From Pseudomonas citronellolis (GTDB lineage: Bacteria > Pseudomonadota > Gammaproteobacteria > Pseudomonadales > Pseudomonadaceae), in the NCBI RefSeq assembly GCF_900112375.1, contig NZ_FOLS01000036.1:1-64000 (forward strand): a stretch of 64,000 nucleotides of DNA, written 5' to 3'. A program made the translations under genes and the position numbers. Under the pieces are notes generated by a model. It ran no database searches. It had not been told where the DNA came from and was given only the letters and a program-made list of their open reading frames with translations. Numbering within the stretch: the stretch's first letter is position 1; every line of letters starts with the position of its first letter. Positions 43,999 to 53,832 of this stretch are shown here, one piece after another.

Positions 43999-45089
43999 GC
44001 CCGGGCGCGCAGGTACTCCACCACCTCGTCGTGGTTGCCGCGGAACTCGATGCGCGAGGCTTTGCTTTCCAGCTGGTAGGCGTACATCGGGTCGTAGTAT
44101 TCGCCCAGCAGCCCCTCGATCCAGCCGCGGTGCAGGTCCACCGCGCCGCTGCGGCGCTGCTCGTCCAGGGCCTCGTCCATGATCGCCGCCAGGCGCTGGT
44201 AGCGCTCGCCGCCCAGGCGCTTGACGATGCCCGACAGGCTCTTGCGCAGGTAGGCGGCAAAGGCCTCGAAACCTTCTTCCGGCGCGCCCTTCACCTCGAC
44301 GAACTCGGCGCACAGGTCGATCACGTAGTCCTTGAGGATGCGCTCCACCCGGCCCTCGAAGCTGTCCTCCAGCCACACCAGCGGGTAGCCCTGCATGCCC
44401 TGGTACAGCTCCAGCGGCAGCGAGCAGCTGCCGACGATGCGCCCCTCGTCCTCCAGCACGAACTGGCTCATGCCGGCGTGGCGCTTCTTCAGGATGTCGA
44501 TGGCCAGGCGGTTCTCGAAGTCGATCTGCGCCGGCTGCGGCGTGGCCCGGCGGCCGAAGCTGGAGCCGCGGTGGTTGGCGTGGCCTTCCAGGTCCAGGGC
44601 GTTGTCCAGTTGCGCCACCACCTCGGTCTTGCCGGTGCCGGTGAGGCCGCCGATCAGCACGAAGGAACATTCCTCGGTGGCCGCGCGGGTGGTGTCGAAG
44701 AGGAAGCCGCGCAGCGCCTTGTAGCCGCCGACCACGCGCGGGTATTCGATGCCGGCCTCCTTCATCCACTGCTGGACGATCTGCGAGCGCAGGCCGCCGC
44801 GGAAGCAGTACAGGTAGCCGTCCGGGTGGCGCCGGGCGAAGTCCAGCCAGGCCTCGATGCGCTCGGCCTTGAGCGGGCCGCAGACCAGTTCGTGGCCCAG
44901 GGCGATGGCCGCCTGCTGGCCATGCTGCTTGTAGCAGGTGCCCACCTTCTGCCGCTCGATGTCATTCATCAGCGGCAGGTTCTCGGTGTGGGGGAAGGCG
45001 CCCTTGGTGTATTCCACCGGGGCGCGCACGTCCATCAGCGGGACGTCATTGAGGAAGAGTTCGCGGTAGTGCCGGGTGTTGTCGCGCAT
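43995..45089 (-). CDS. selU: tRNA 2-selenouridine synthase
   Basis: A 364-residue enzyme replacing sulfur with selenium in the wobble 2-thiouridine of certain tRNAs (via a geranylated intermediate). It has an N-terminal rhodanese domain with active Cys95 in [12 protein letters not shown] and a C-terminal P-loop domain with [13 protein letters not shown]. The ATG at 45089 overlaps the selD stop by one base (TGATG), so it is coupled to the supplier of selenophosphate. The TAG stop codon lies in a family F palindromic repeat. Confidence 0.96.
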   Translation of the reverse strand: MRDNTRHYRELFLNDVPLMDVRAPVEYTKGAFPHTENLPLMNDIERQKVGTCYKQHGQQAAIALGHELVCGPLKAERIEAWLDFARRHPDGYLYCFRGGLRSQIVQQWMKEAGIEYPRVVGGYKALRGFLFDTTRAATEECSFVLIGGLTGTGKTEVVAQLDNALDLEGHANHRGSSFGRRATPQPAQIDFENRLAIDILKKRHAGMSQFVLEDEGRIVGSCSLPLELYQGMQGYPLVWLEDSFEGRVERILKDYVIDLCAEFVEVKGAPEEGFEAFAAYLRKSLSGIVKRLGGERYQRLAAIMDEALDEQRRSGAVDLHRGWIEGLLGEYYDPMYAYQLESKASRIEFRGNHDEVVEYLRARA

Positions 45090-46123
45090 CAGGCCACCTC
45101 TACCGCGTGACTCTGTCGCTCGACCAGCTCGCCGATGGGCGCCAGTCGCAGGCCCAGTTCGGCGGCAGTGGCGAGGAATTCCGCCTCGCCCTCGGGGGTC
45201 ACCGCCACCAGCAGGCCGCCGCTGGTCTGCGGGTCGCACAGCAGCAGCTTGTGCAGTTCCGGCAGCGGCGCGATGCGCTCGCCGTAGCTGTCGAAGTTGC
45301 GCAGGGTGCCGCCGGGCACGCAGCCCTGCTCCAGGTAGTACTGCACGTGCTCCAGGCGCGGCACCGCGTCGAAGCGCACGCGCGCGGTCAGGCCGGCGCC
45401 GTCGGCCATCTCCACCAGGTGGCCGAGCAGGCCGAAGCCGGTGACGTCGGTCATGGCCGTCACCCCGGCGAGCTTGCCGAAGCGGCTGCCGGGCTTGTTC
45501 AGGGTGCACATCCAGTCGCGGGCCAGGCCCACGTCCTCGGCGCGCAGCCTGGACTTCTTCTCGGCGGTGGTGAGGATGCCGATGCCCAGCGGCTTGGTCA
45601 GGTACAGGCGGCAGCCGGCGGTGGCGGTGTCGTTGCGCTTCATGAAGCGCTTTTCCACCAGGCCGGTGACGGCCAGGCCGAAGATCGGCTCGGGGGCGTC
45701 GATGGAGTGGCCGCCGGCCAGCGGGATGCCCGCCTCGTCGCAGACCTTGCGGCCGCCGGCGATCACCTCGCGGGCGATCTCCGGGGCCAGCACGTTGACC
45801 GGCCAGCCGAGGATGGCGATGGCCATCAGCGGGTCGCCGCCCATGGCGTAGATGTCGCTGATGGCGTTGGTGGCGGCGATGCGGCCGAAGTCGAAGGGAT
45901 CGTCGACGATGGGCATGAAAAAGTCGGTGGTGGACACCACGCCGCGCTCGCCGTCGATAGCATAGACCGCAGCGTCGTCGCGCGAGGCGTTGCCAACCCA
46001 CAGGTTCGGGTCCAGGTTCTGCGCGCCGCTGCCGGCCAGGATCACTTCCAGCACCTTGGGGGAAATCTTGCAGCCGCAGCCGGCACCGTGGCTGTACTGG
46101 GTCAGGCGGATGGGTTCGCTCAT
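45089..46123 (-). CDS. selD: Selenide, water dikinase (selenophosphate synthetase)
   Basis: A 344-residue enzyme making selenophosphate from selenide and ATP. The N-terminal active-site loop HGAGCGCK has Cys16 and Lys19; this is the Cys form, with no in-frame UGA for selenocysteine. [12 protein letters not shown] and the Gly-rich [16 protein letters not shown] segments follow. ATG at 46123 is chosen because [18 protein letters not shown] is the conserved start. The product feeds selU here and, elsewhere in the genome if present, selenoprotein synthesis. Confidence 0.97.
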   Translation of the reverse strand: MSEPIRLTQYSHGAGCGCKISPKVLEVILAGSGAQNLDPNLWVGNASRDDAAVYAIDGERGVVSTTDFFMPIVDDPFDFGRIAATNAISDIYAMGGDPLMAIAILGWPVNVLAPEIAREVIAGGRKVCDEAGIPLAGGHSIDAPEPIFGLAVTGLVEKRFMKRNDTATAGCRLYLTKPLGIGILTTAEKKSRLRAEDVGLARDWMCTLNKPGSRFGKLAGVTAMTDVTGFGLLGHLVEMADGAGLTARVRFDAVPRLEHVQYYLEQGCVPGGTLRNFDSYGERIAPLPELHKLLLCDPQTSGGLLVAVTPEGEAEFLATAAELGLRLAPIGELVERQSHAVEVA

Positions 46124-46155
46124 GCTTGGCTCCGAGGCGGGAAATCGATCGGCCG

Positions 46156-46161
46156 ATTCTA
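46156..46161 (-). promoter_or_regulatory. TAGAAT -10 box of selD-selU
   Basis: Minus-strand TAGAAT 33 bases before the selD start, of the same type as the boxes before prmB, smr and speE. No good -35 is visible. Confidence 0.4.
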
Positions 46162-46274
46162 GCAAACACCCTTGGCGCCCCGCCCTACCCGGGCGTATCG
46201 TCAGTGACATCCGGCGCCGGCCCAGGCCGTGCGCCGCGCCTTGCAATGCCTTGTTTTCAGAGGAATAACCGTCC

Positions 46275-47309
46275 ATGTCGAAACAAGTGGCGCTGGTGCT
46301 CGGCTCCGGCGGAGCACGGGGTTATGCGCATATCGGCGTGATCGAGGAACTGGAGCGGCGCGGCTACGAAATCGCCTGCATCGCCGGCTGCTCCATGGGC
46401 TCGGTGATCGGCGGCATCTACGCCGCCGGCAAGCTGGGGGAATACCGCGACTGGGTGGAAAGCCTGGACTACCTGGACGTGCTGCGCCTGCTGGACGTCA
46501 GCTTCCGCCTCGGCGCCATCCGCGGCGAGCGGGTGTTCGGCAAGATCCACGAGATCATCGGCGACATCAACATCGAGGACCTGCCCATCCCCTATACGGC
46601 GGTGGCCACCGACCTCACCAACCAGCAGGAAATCTGGTTCCAGGAAGGCGACCTGCACCAGGCCATGCGCGCCTCGGCGGCCATTCCCAGCCTGTTCACC
46701 CCGGTGATGCAGGGCCCGCGCATGCTGGTCGACGGCGGCCTGCTCAACCCGCTGCCGATCGTGCCGGTGGTGTCCAGCCACACCGACCTGATCATCGCGG
46801 TGAACCTCAACGCCACCAACCAGCGCCAGTACCAGCTGCCGGTGATCGAGCGGCCGGCGGCGCTCAAGGGCCGCTTCGACAGCCTGATCGGCAGCCTCGG
46901 CGACAAGCTCAGCCGGTTCCGCCGCCACGGTCCGGAGCTGGAACCGCCGGAACTGCGCGCCGAAGCCCTGCTGGAGCCGGTGCCGGACAGCGAGGAGCCG
47001 GCCGAACCGGAGATGCAGCAGCCGGCCGCCGCGCCCCTGGCCAAGGGCTCGCCGAAGTCCGCCAGCGGCAGCCGGGTGATCGAGAGCAGCAGCCCGGCCT
47101 CGTTGCTGGAACTGGTCAACCAGAGCTTCGAGGTGATGCAGACCTCCCTGGCGCAGTACAAGATCGCCGGCTACCCGCCGGACGTGCTGATCAACGTGCC
47201 CAAGCGCGTGTGCCGCTTCTTCGAGTTCTACAAGGCCCCGGAGCTGGTGGCCCTGGGAAGGCAGATCGCCAGCGATACGCTGGACCGGTACGAGGCGGAG
47301 AATCCGTAG
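46275..47309 (+). CDS. rssA: Patatin-like phospholipase (RssA-type)
   Basis: A 344-residue acyl hydrolase. Oxyanion loop GSGGARG (residues 10-16), nucleophile Ser40 in GCSMG and catalytic Asp153 in DGGLLNPLP are all present. The catalytic domain ends near residue 210. A variable Pro/Glu-rich linker (about 225-275) precedes a conserved helical tail. The N terminus and size match the RssA group of bacterial patatins, whose substrate is not established. It is divergent from selD. The TAG stop codon lies in a family F repeat. Confidence 0.9.
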   Translation: MSKQVALVLGSGGARGYAHIGVIEELERRGYEIACIAGCSMGSVIGGIYAAGKLGEYRDWVESLDYLDVLRLLDVSFRLGAIRGERVFGKIHEIIGDINIEDLPIPYTAVATDLTNQQEIWFQEGDLHQAMRASAAIPSLFTPVMQGPRMLVDGGLLNPLPIVPVVSSHTDLIIAVNLNATNQRQYQLPVIERPAALKGRFDSLIGSLGDKLSRFRRHGPELEPPELRAEALLEPVPDSEEPAEPEMQQPAAAPLAKGSPKSASGSRVIESSSPASLLELVNQSFEVMQTSLAQYKIAGYPPDVLINVPKRVCRFFEFYKAPELVALGRQIASDTLDRYEAENP

Positions 47310-47618
47310 GGCGCATAACACCTACGGCGTTATCCGCCGATTGGCCTGGCTCGGTACGAGGTGGAGAATCCGCGTCCACAGGATTGCACCGACCTTTCCA
47401 CCCGCGCCGAACAGCCCCCTCTCCCGCTTGCGGGAGAGGGCTGGGGAGAGGGTGCTCTTCGCGCGGGTTCGAGCTATCGCGGACGGAGTCCGCTCCTACG
47501 ACGGGGTTTCGCCTGGCACACAGGTGCGGGCCCTACCCGCGATTCGCGCAAAAGTTGCGCTCCTACGGTTCATGCCGGGCGGCAGGCCCCATTGTAGGAG
47601 CGGACTCCGTCCGCGATT
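47305..47618. repeat. Mosaic of palindromic repeats (families F, C, E)
   Basis: The gap 47310-47622 has no gene. It holds a family F element starting at the rssA stop codon (47305-47346), a shortened family C element (about 47409-47451), a GGAC-stem unit (about 47476-47501), a degenerate GGGC unit (about 47523-47568) and another GGAC-stem unit (about 47594-47618), ending just before the kdpE stop. Confidence 0.85.
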
Positions 47619-47622
47619 TTCA

Positions 47623-48318
47623 TCAGGCATCGCGCAGGCGATAGCCCACGCCGGCCTCGGTGACGATGAAGCGCGGGTTGGCCGGGTCGTCCGCCAGCTT
47701 CTGCCGCAGGTGGCCGACCACCACGCGCAGGTAGTGAGTGTCCTCGACGTGGGTCGGGCCCCAGATGTCCTTGAGCAGTTGCTGCTGGGTGACCACCCGG
47801 CCCAGGTGCCGGGCCAGGGTGGCCAGCACCGCGTATTCCTTGCGGGTCAGCGCCACTTCGGCGCCGTCGAGGTTCACTCGGCGATAGGCGAAGTCGACCA
47901 GCAGCGGCCCCACCGCCACCTGCGCTTCCTGGTTCTCGCCCTGGTGGCCCTGGCGCAGCAGCGCGCGGATGCGGGCGAGGAATTCCTGGATGCCAAAGGG
48001 CTTGGTCACGTAGTCGTTGGCGCCGCCGTCCAGGGCCAGCACCTTCTCGCTCTCGGCGGCGCGCACCGAGAGCACCAGCACCGGCACCTGCGACCATTCG
48101 CGCAACTCGCGCAGCACCTGCTGGCCGTCCTTGTCCGGCAGGCCGAGGTCGAGCACCACCAGGTCCGGGCGGTTCAGCGCCGCCTGGGCCAGGCCCTCCT
48201 CGCCGCTGCCGGCCTCCACCACCCGGTAGCCGCCGGCGTTGAGGCTGATGCGCAGGAGCTTGCGGATTTGCGGTTCGTCGTCGATGACCAGGATGCAGGC
48301 GGCGTTGGCGTTGCTCAT
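47623..48318 (-). CDS. kdpE: Response regulator KdpE
   Basis: A 231-residue OmpR-type regulator: receiver domain with phospho-acceptor Asp57 in VVLDLGLPDKDG and switch motif NDYVTKPFG, then a winged-helix domain with VALTRKEYAVLATLARHLGRVVTQQQLL and DTHYLRVVVGHLRQKLADDP typical of KdpE. It activates kdpFABC when phosphorylated by KdpD under K+ limitation or salt stress. ATG at 48318 begins the conserved N terminus and lies 43 bases after kdpD. Confidence 0.96.
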   Translation of the reverse strand: MSNANAACILVIDDEPQIRKLLRISLNAGGYRVVEAGSGEEGLAQAALNRPDLVVLDLGLPDKDGQQVLRELREWSQVPVLVLSVRAAESEKVLALDGGANDYVTKPFGIQEFLARIRALLRQGHQGENQEAQVAVGPLLVDFAYRRVNLDGAEVALTRKEYAVLATLARHLGRVVTQQQLLKDIWGPTHVEDTHYLRVVVGHLRQKLADDPANPRFIVTEAGVGYRLRDA

Positions 48319-48361
48319 CGGGCTCGGCTGGCTGGGGGCGGTGGCGCCTAGCTTGGGCCTT

Positions 48362-51019
48362 TCAACTACCGGCATCAAGCTGCTCCAGGTCCGGCTGGCG
48401 CTGCAGCGGCAGGTGCAGGGTCAGGGTGGTGCCGCGGCCGTCCAGGCCGTCGCCGACGCTGATGCGCCCGCCGTGGGCGCCGACCATGCCCTGGCAGATC
48501 GCCAGGCCCAGGCCGGTGCTCGGCCCGCCGCGGTCGCCCCTGGCGGCGCTGTAGAACATGTCGAAAATCTTCTCGCGCTCGACCTCGGGAATCCCCGGGC
48601 CTTCGTCGCTGACGCTGAACTGCAGCTCGTCGCCGACCTGCGCGGCCTGCACCCGCAGGCGCCCGCCCGGCGGCGAGAAGCGCGCGGCGTTCTCCAATAC
48701 GTTGACCAGCGCCTGCTCGATCAGCGCCGCGTGCACGTACAGCAGCGGCAGTTCGGCCGGCACGCGGGTCTCCACGCGGTAGGGCGCGAGCAACGCGCGC
48801 AGGCGGTGCACGGCGCTGCCGACGATGTCCTCCGGGGCCACCCAGTCGCGCGCCAGCTTCAACCCGCCCTGGCCCAGGCGAGTCATGTCCAGCAGGTTCT
48901 GGATGTAGCGGTCCAAGCGCTCGGCCTCGTCGCGGGTGCTTTCCAGCAGCTCCTTGCGGTCGGCCGGGGGAATCGCGTTGCCCAGGGCCAGCAGGCTGTC
49001 GATGGCGCCGCGCATGGTGGTCAGCGGGGTGCGCAGGTCGTGGCTGACCGAAGCCAGCAACGCGCTGCGCAGTTGTTCGGTCTCGCCATGCAGGCGCGCG
49101 GCTTCCAGGTCGTCGGCCAGGCGCGCGCGGGCCAGGGCCTGGGCCAGCGGCTGGCCGAGCGCGGCCAGCAGGCGACGGCGCTGGCCGGGCAGCGGCTCGC
49201 CGTCCTTCGGCCGCACGCCGAGCAGCGCCAGCGGCCCCTCCTCCGCCGACAGCGGCCACCACCACCAGCGCCCCGCCGGCAGGGTGCCGGTGCCCAGGCC
49301 GGCCGGCTGGTCGTGCTGCCAGGCCCAGTCGGCGGCGGCGCGCTCCTGCTCGTCGAAGCCGCGGGCGTGGCCGCTTTCCACCTTCCAGTCGTCGTGCTGG
49401 CGGGCCAGCACGCAGATGTCCACATCGCTCCACAGGGCGAACTGCTGGCCGGCGGCGGCCAGCACCGCCTGGCGGTCGGTGGCGGCGGTGAGTTTGCGCG
49501 ACAGTTCCAGCAGCGCGCCGGTCTCTTCCTGGGTGTCGCGCAGCACTTGCAACTGGCGGCGCTGGCGCGCGGCGAGGTTGCCGGTGAGCGCGGCCATGAG
49601 CAGGAAGAACAGCAGGGTCAGCACGTCCTCCTCGCGCTGGATGGAGAGCGAGAAGTACGGCGGGATGAACAGGAAGTCGTAGGCGAGGAACGACAGCACC
49701 GCGCACACCAGCGCCGGCCACAGGCTGCTGCGCACCGCCACCAGCAGCACGGCGGCAAGGAACACCAGGGAGATGTTCGGCAGCTCCAGCAGGCGCGACA
49801 CGCCCCAGGCCAGGGCGCTGGCCCCGGCGGCGGCCAGCGCCGCCAGCAGGTAGTCGCGCCAGTGGCCGCGTTCGCCATGGCGCGGGGTGGCCGGGGCCAG
49901 GTCGGCCTCGCTGTCCAGCGCGCTGATCTCCAGGCCTTCGCCCAGGCGCAGCAGGCGCGCCGCCAGGCCGCCGCCGAACAGCCGGCGGTGCCAGCGCTGC
50001 CGCGAACGGCCGACCAGGATCAGGCTGGCGCGGCGCTCGCGGGCGTGCTCGACCAGGGTGCGCGCCACTTCCCCGCCGCGCAGCTGCACCACCTCGCCAC
50101 CCAGGCGCTCGGCCAGTTGCTGGGCGTTCTGCAGGTACAGCCGCGATTGCTCGTCGCGGGCGTCGCCGGTGTCGACGTGGACCAGGCTCCAGGGCAGGTG
50201 GCGGCGTTCGGCCACCCGCGAGGCATGGCGCACCAGGCGCTCGGCGTTGCGCTCGCCGTCCACGCCCACCAGCAGCCGGCCGCGCAGCGCCGGGGCCTCG
50301 CCGCCCTGCTGGCGGTAGCGGTGCGCCAGGTCCGCATCCACCCGCGCGGCGGCGGTCTGCATGGCCAGTTCGCGCAGCGCGGTGAGGTTGGTCTGGCTGA
50401 AGAAGGCGTCGATGGCCGCCCTCGCCTGCTCCGGCACGTAGACCTTGCCTTCGCGCAGGCGCTCCAGCAGCTCGCGCGGCGGCAGGTCCACCAGCAGCAG
50501 TTCGTCGGCTTCCTGCAGCACCCAGTCGGGCACCGTCTCGCGCACCTGCACGCCGGTGATGTCGCGCACCTGGTCGTTGAGGCTTTCCAGGTGCTGGACG
50601 TTGACCGTGGTGTAGACGTCGATGCCGGCGGCGAGCAGCTCCTGGATGTCCTGCCAGCGCTTGGCGTGGCGGCTGCCGGGGGCGTTGCTGTGGGCCAGCT
50701 CGTCGACCAGGGCGAGCTGCGGCGGCTCGCGCAGCAGGCCGTCGAGGTCCATCTCGGCGAGGTGGATGCCGCGGTATTCCGAGCGCAACAGCGGCTGCTG
50801 CGGCAGGCCGGCCAGCAGCGCCTCGGTCTCGGCGCGGCCGTGGGTCTCGACGATGCCCACGCGCAGGTTCACGCCCTGGCGCAGCTGGCCCTGGGCGGCC
50901 AGCAGCATGGCGTAGGTCTTGCCCACGCCGGGGGCGGCGCCGAGGAACACCTTCAGGCGTCCGCGGCCGTTGCGCTCCAGGTCCGCGAGCAGGGCATCGG
51001 CGCGCTTGGGATCGGTCAT
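48362..51019 (-). CDS. kdpD: Sensor histidine kinase KdpD
   Basis: An 885-residue sensor. Order: KdpD domain with Walker motif FLGAAPGVGKT (about residues 25-36) and the VDELAHSNAPGSRHAKRWQD segment, a universal-stress-protein-like domain (about 245-370), four close membrane helices (about 393-490), a GAF-like region, the dimerisation helix with His660 in SVSHDLRTPLTTMRG, and an ATPase domain with VLENAARFSPPG and GLGLAICQGMVGAHGG. Full length, no truncation. Together with kdpE it forms the 3' part of the kdp operon. Confidence 0.97.
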   Translation of the reverse strand: MTDPKRADALLADLERNGRGRLKVFLGAAPGVGKTYAMLLAAQGQLRQGVNLRVGIVETHGRAETEALLAGLPQQPLLRSEYRGIHLAEMDLDGLLREPPQLALVDELAHSNAPGSRHAKRWQDIQELLAAGIDVYTTVNVQHLESLNDQVRDITGVQVRETVPDWVLQEADELLLVDLPPRELLERLREGKVYVPEQARAAIDAFFSQTNLTALRELAMQTAAARVDADLAHRYRQQGGEAPALRGRLLVGVDGERNAERLVRHASRVAERRHLPWSLVHVDTGDARDEQSRLYLQNAQQLAERLGGEVVQLRGGEVARTLVEHARERRASLILVGRSRQRWHRRLFGGGLAARLLRLGEGLEISALDSEADLAPATPRHGERGHWRDYLLAALAAAGASALAWGVSRLLELPNISLVFLAAVLLVAVRSSLWPALVCAVLSFLAYDFLFIPPYFSLSIQREEDVLTLLFFLLMAALTGNLAARQRRQLQVLRDTQEETGALLELSRKLTAATDRQAVLAAAGQQFALWSDVDICVLARQHDDWKVESGHARGFDEQERAAADWAWQHDQPAGLGTGTLPAGRWWWWPLSAEEGPLALLGVRPKDGEPLPGQRRRLLAALGQPLAQALARARLADDLEAARLHGETEQLRSALLASVSHDLRTPLTTMRGAIDSLLALGNAIPPADRKELLESTRDEAERLDRYIQNLLDMTRLGQGGLKLARDWVAPEDIVGSAVHRLRALLAPYRVETRVPAELPLLYVHAALIEQALVNVLENAARFSPPGGRLRVQAAQVGDELQFSVSDEGPGIPEVEREKIFDMFYSAARGDRGGPSTGLGLAICQGMVGAHGGRISVGDGLDGRGTTLTLHLPLQRQPDLEQLDAGS

Positions 51020-51047
51020 GCTGGCCTCCAGGGGGTTGCGCGCAAGT

Positions 51048-51596
51048 CTAGCGAGGCAGTTGGTCGAGGGCCATGTTCAGGGCCAGCACGTTGACCACCG
51101 CCGGGCCCACCAGCGGCCGCCGGGTGTGCGCCTCGACCAGGTTGTGCACGGCCTGCTCCGGCAGGCTGCGGGCCTGGGCGATGCGCGGCACCTGGTAGAG
51201 CGCGGCGTCCGGCGGCAGCTGCGGGTCCAGCCCGCTGCCGGAGGTGGTGACCAGCGCCAGCGGCACCGGGCGCCCGGCCACCGCTTCGGCGGCGGCGTCC
51301 TTGGCGATGCGCTCGGCCAGCGCCGGGTTGCCCGGGGCCAGGTTGGAGGCGCTGCTGGAGACGGTGGCGTAGTCGCCGGCCGAGGGCCGTTCGTGAAACC
51401 ACTGCGGGCCCTCGAACTTCTGCGCCAGCAGCGCCGAGCCGCGGACTTCGCCCTTGGCGTCGCGCACCAGGCTGCCGTTGGCCTGCTCGGGGAAGGCCAC
51501 CTGGGCGATGCCGGTGACCAGCAGCGGATAGGCCACGCCGGTGACCAGCGAAAGCAGGGCCAGGGAGGCGATGGCGGGACGGATGTGATTGAGCAT
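51048..51596 (-). CDS. kdpC: KdpC subunit of the K+-transporting ATPase
   Basis: A 182-residue single-span periplasmically exposed subunit: one N-terminal helix (about residues 8-30), then [35 protein letters not shown], and [27 protein letters not shown] typical of KdpC. The distance from kdpB is 155 bases and holds a repeat doublet, unusual for an operon whose other spacings are short (28 bases or fewer up to kdpD). Confidence 0.96.
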   Translation of the reverse strand: MLNHIRPAIASLALLSLVTGVAYPLLVTGIAQVAFPEQANGSLVRDAKGEVRGSALLAQKFEGPQWFHERPSAGDYATVSSSASNLAPGNPALAERIAKDAAAEAVAGRPVPLALVTTSGSGLDPQLPPDAALYQVPRIAQARSLPEQAVHNLVEAHTRRPLVGPAVVNVLALNMALDQLPR

Positions 51597-51617
51597 TTCC
51601 AGTTTCCTCGATGCGAG

Positions 51618-51738
51618 CTCTTCGTAGGAGCGAGCTTGCTCGCGAAGCTTTCGAACCAGGGCGGTTCGCGAGCAAGCTCGCTCCTACAGTTCGGGTAGCC
51701 CGTAGGATGGGTTGAGCGAAGCGATACCCATCGCCACG
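51618..51738. repeat. Family A doublet and half of a family B repeat between kdpB and kdpC
   Basis: Two inverted GTAGGAGCGAGC-type units (51624-51648 and 51664-51688) and a 5' half of family B (about 51702-51738) lie within the kdp operon. Confidence 0.92.
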
Positions 51739-51751
51739 GCGGCAGTCCTGT

Positions 51752-53821
51752 TCAGGCCAGGCCCAGGGCCACCAGCAACAGGTCGATGGCCTTGATCCCG
51801 ATGAAGGGCGCGATGATCCCGCCCACCCCGTAGATCAGCAGGTTGCGCCGCAGCAGGTGCATGGCGTCGCTGGCCGCCACGCGCACGCCGCGCAGGGCCA
51901 GGGGGATCAGCGCGATGATGATCAGCGCGTTGAACACGATGGCCGAGAGGATGGCGCTTTGCGGGCTGGCCAGGTGCATGACGTTGAGCACCTGCAGCTG
52001 CGGGTAGATGCCGGCGAACAGCGCGGGCAGGATGGCGAAGTACTTGGCCACGTCGTTGGCCACCGAGAAGGTGGTCAGCGCGCCGCGGGTCACCAGCAGT
52101 TCCTTGCCCACCTGGACCACGTCGAGCAGCTTGGTCGGGTCGCTGTCCAGGTCCACCAGGTTGGCCGCCTCGCGGGCCGCCTGGGTGCCGTCGTTCATGG
52201 CCATGCCGACGTCGGCCTGGGCCAGCGCCGGCGCATCGTTGGCGCCGTCGCCGCACATGGCGACCATGCGTCCCTCGCCCTGCTCCTGGCGGATGCGCGC
52301 CAGTTTCTTCTCCGGCGTGGCCTCGGCGATCACGTCGTCCACCCCGGCCTCGGCGGCGATGGCCGCGGCGGTCAGCGGGTTGTCGCCGGTCACCATCACG
52401 GTGCGGATGCCCATGCGGCGCAGTTCGGCGAAGCGATCGCGGATGCCCGGCTTGACCACGTCCTTGAGGTGGATGACGCCCATCAGCTTGCCGTCGGCCA
52501 CCACCAGCAGCGGGGTGCCGCCGCTCTGGGCGATGCGCTCGACCTCCTTGGCCAGGCTTTCCGGCAGGTCGTCTCGGGCGCGGCCGACGAAGGCCAGGGC
52601 GGCGTCCACCGCGCCCTTGCGGTACACGCGGCCGTCGAGGTCGACGCCGGACAGGCGCGTCTCGGCGCTGAAGGCGATGGGCGTCAGTTGCTCGCGCGGC
52701 GGCTCCGGCAGGACGATCTGTGCGCGGAGGAATTCGACGATGGACTTGCCCTCCGGGGTGTCGTCGGCCAGCGAGGCCAGGAAGGCGGCCTCGGCCAGCT
52801 CCAGCGCGGTCACCCCCGGCGCGGCGTGCAGCGCGGCGCAGCGGCGGTTGCCGAAGGTGATGGTGCCGGTCTTGTCGAGCATCAGCACGTGCACGTCGCC
52901 GGCGGCCTCCACCGCGCGGCCGGACTTGGCGATCACGTTCAGCCGCACCAGGCGGTCCATGCCGGCGATGCCGATGGCCGAGAGCAGGCCGCCGATGGTG
53001 GTGGGGATCAGCGTCACCAGCAGCGCCACCAGGAACACCAGCGGCAGGCTGCCGCCGGCGAACAGGGCGAAGGGCTTGAGCGTCACCACCACCAGCAGGA
53101 AGATCAGCGTCAGGCCGATCAGCAGGATGTCCAGCGCCACCTCGTTGGGCGTCTTCTGCCGCTTGGCGCCCTCGACCAGGGCGATCATGCGGTCGAGGGT
53201 CGACTCGCCGGGGTTGACGCTGATGCGCACCAGCAGCCAGTCGGAGACCAGGCGGGTGTTGCCGGTCACGGCCGAGCGGTCGCCGCCGGATTCGCGGATC
53301 ACCGGCGCCGATTCGCCGGTGATGGCGGCCTCGTTGACCGCCGCCACGCCTTCGATCACCTCGCCGTCGCCAGGGATCAGCTCGCCGGCCACTACGCGCA
53401 CCACGTCGCCCTTGCGCAGGCTGGTGGCCGGCACGCTTTCGTAGGCGCCGTCGACGTTCAGGCGCTGCGCCATCAGGCCCTGGGTGCCGGCCTTGAGGCT
53501 GTCGGCGCGGGCCTTGCCGCGGCCCTCGGCCAGGGCTTCGGCGAAGTTGGCGAAGAGCACGGTGAACCACAGCCAGGCGGCGATCTGCGCGGCCACCGCC
53601 AGGGGCACCGCATCGCCGCCGGTGAAGCACAGCACGGTGGTGAGGATGGCGGTCAGTTCCACCACCAGCATCACCGGCGAGCGCTGCAGCTGGCGCGGGT
53701 CGAGCTTGACGAAGGCCTGCAGCAACGCCGGCCTCCACAGCGCGGCGAAACTCAGGCTGTGGCGTTTCTCGGGGGCGGACATGGCGTTCTTGAGCGACAT
53801 GTCCTGGGTCTTGGCGTTCAT
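51752..53821 (-). CDS. kdpB: KdpB catalytic subunit (P-type ATPase)
   Basis: A 689-residue P-type ATPase subunit hydrolysing ATP to drive K+ import through KdpA. Visible motifs: [16 protein letters not shown] in the actuator (the Ser of TGES-APV is the known regulatory site in E. coli), phosphorylated Asp316 in [33 protein letters not shown] and [21 protein letters not shown]. Complete and of normal size. It starts 11 bases downstream of kdpA. Confidence 0.98.
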   Translation of the reverse strand: MNAKTQDMSLKNAMSAPEKRHSLSFAALWRPALLQAFVKLDPRQLQRSPVMLVVELTAILTTVLCFTGGDAVPLAVAAQIAAWLWFTVLFANFAEALAEGRGKARADSLKAGTQGLMAQRLNVDGAYESVPATSLRKGDVVRVVAGELIPGDGEVIEGVAAVNEAAITGESAPVIRESGGDRSAVTGNTRLVSDWLLVRISVNPGESTLDRMIALVEGAKRQKTPNEVALDILLIGLTLIFLLVVVTLKPFALFAGGSLPLVFLVALLVTLIPTTIGGLLSAIGIAGMDRLVRLNVIAKSGRAVEAAGDVHVLMLDKTGTITFGNRRCAALHAAPGVTALELAEAAFLASLADDTPEGKSIVEFLRAQIVLPEPPREQLTPIAFSAETRLSGVDLDGRVYRKGAVDAALAFVGRARDDLPESLAKEVERIAQSGGTPLLVVADGKLMGVIHLKDVVKPGIRDRFAELRRMGIRTVMVTGDNPLTAAAIAAEAGVDDVIAEATPEKKLARIRQEQGEGRMVAMCGDGANDAPALAQADVGMAMNDGTQAAREAANLVDLDSDPTKLLDVVQVGKELLVTRGALTTFSVANDVAKYFAILPALFAGIYPQLQVLNVMHLASPQSAILSAIVFNALIIIALIPLALRGVRVAASDAMHLLRRNLLIYGVGGIIAPFIGIKAIDLLLVALGLA

Positions 53822-53832
53822 CTATCGGTTCC

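Noticed and set aside
46088..46110. Selenocysteine codon in selD
   Set aside because: The active-site position is a normal Cys codon in HGAGCGCK, and no in-frame TGA is present.
45090..46169. Single fused selD-selU protein suggested by one frame running across both genes
   Set aside because: The frame before 45089 translates selD in the wrong phase; selD itself ends at 45089 with TGA, and selU starts there with ATG.
47310..47622. Small ORFs between rssA and kdpE, and similar ones in other repeat-filled gaps
   Set aside because: They consist of translated repeat sequence, recur wherever the repeats occur, and lack ribosome sites.
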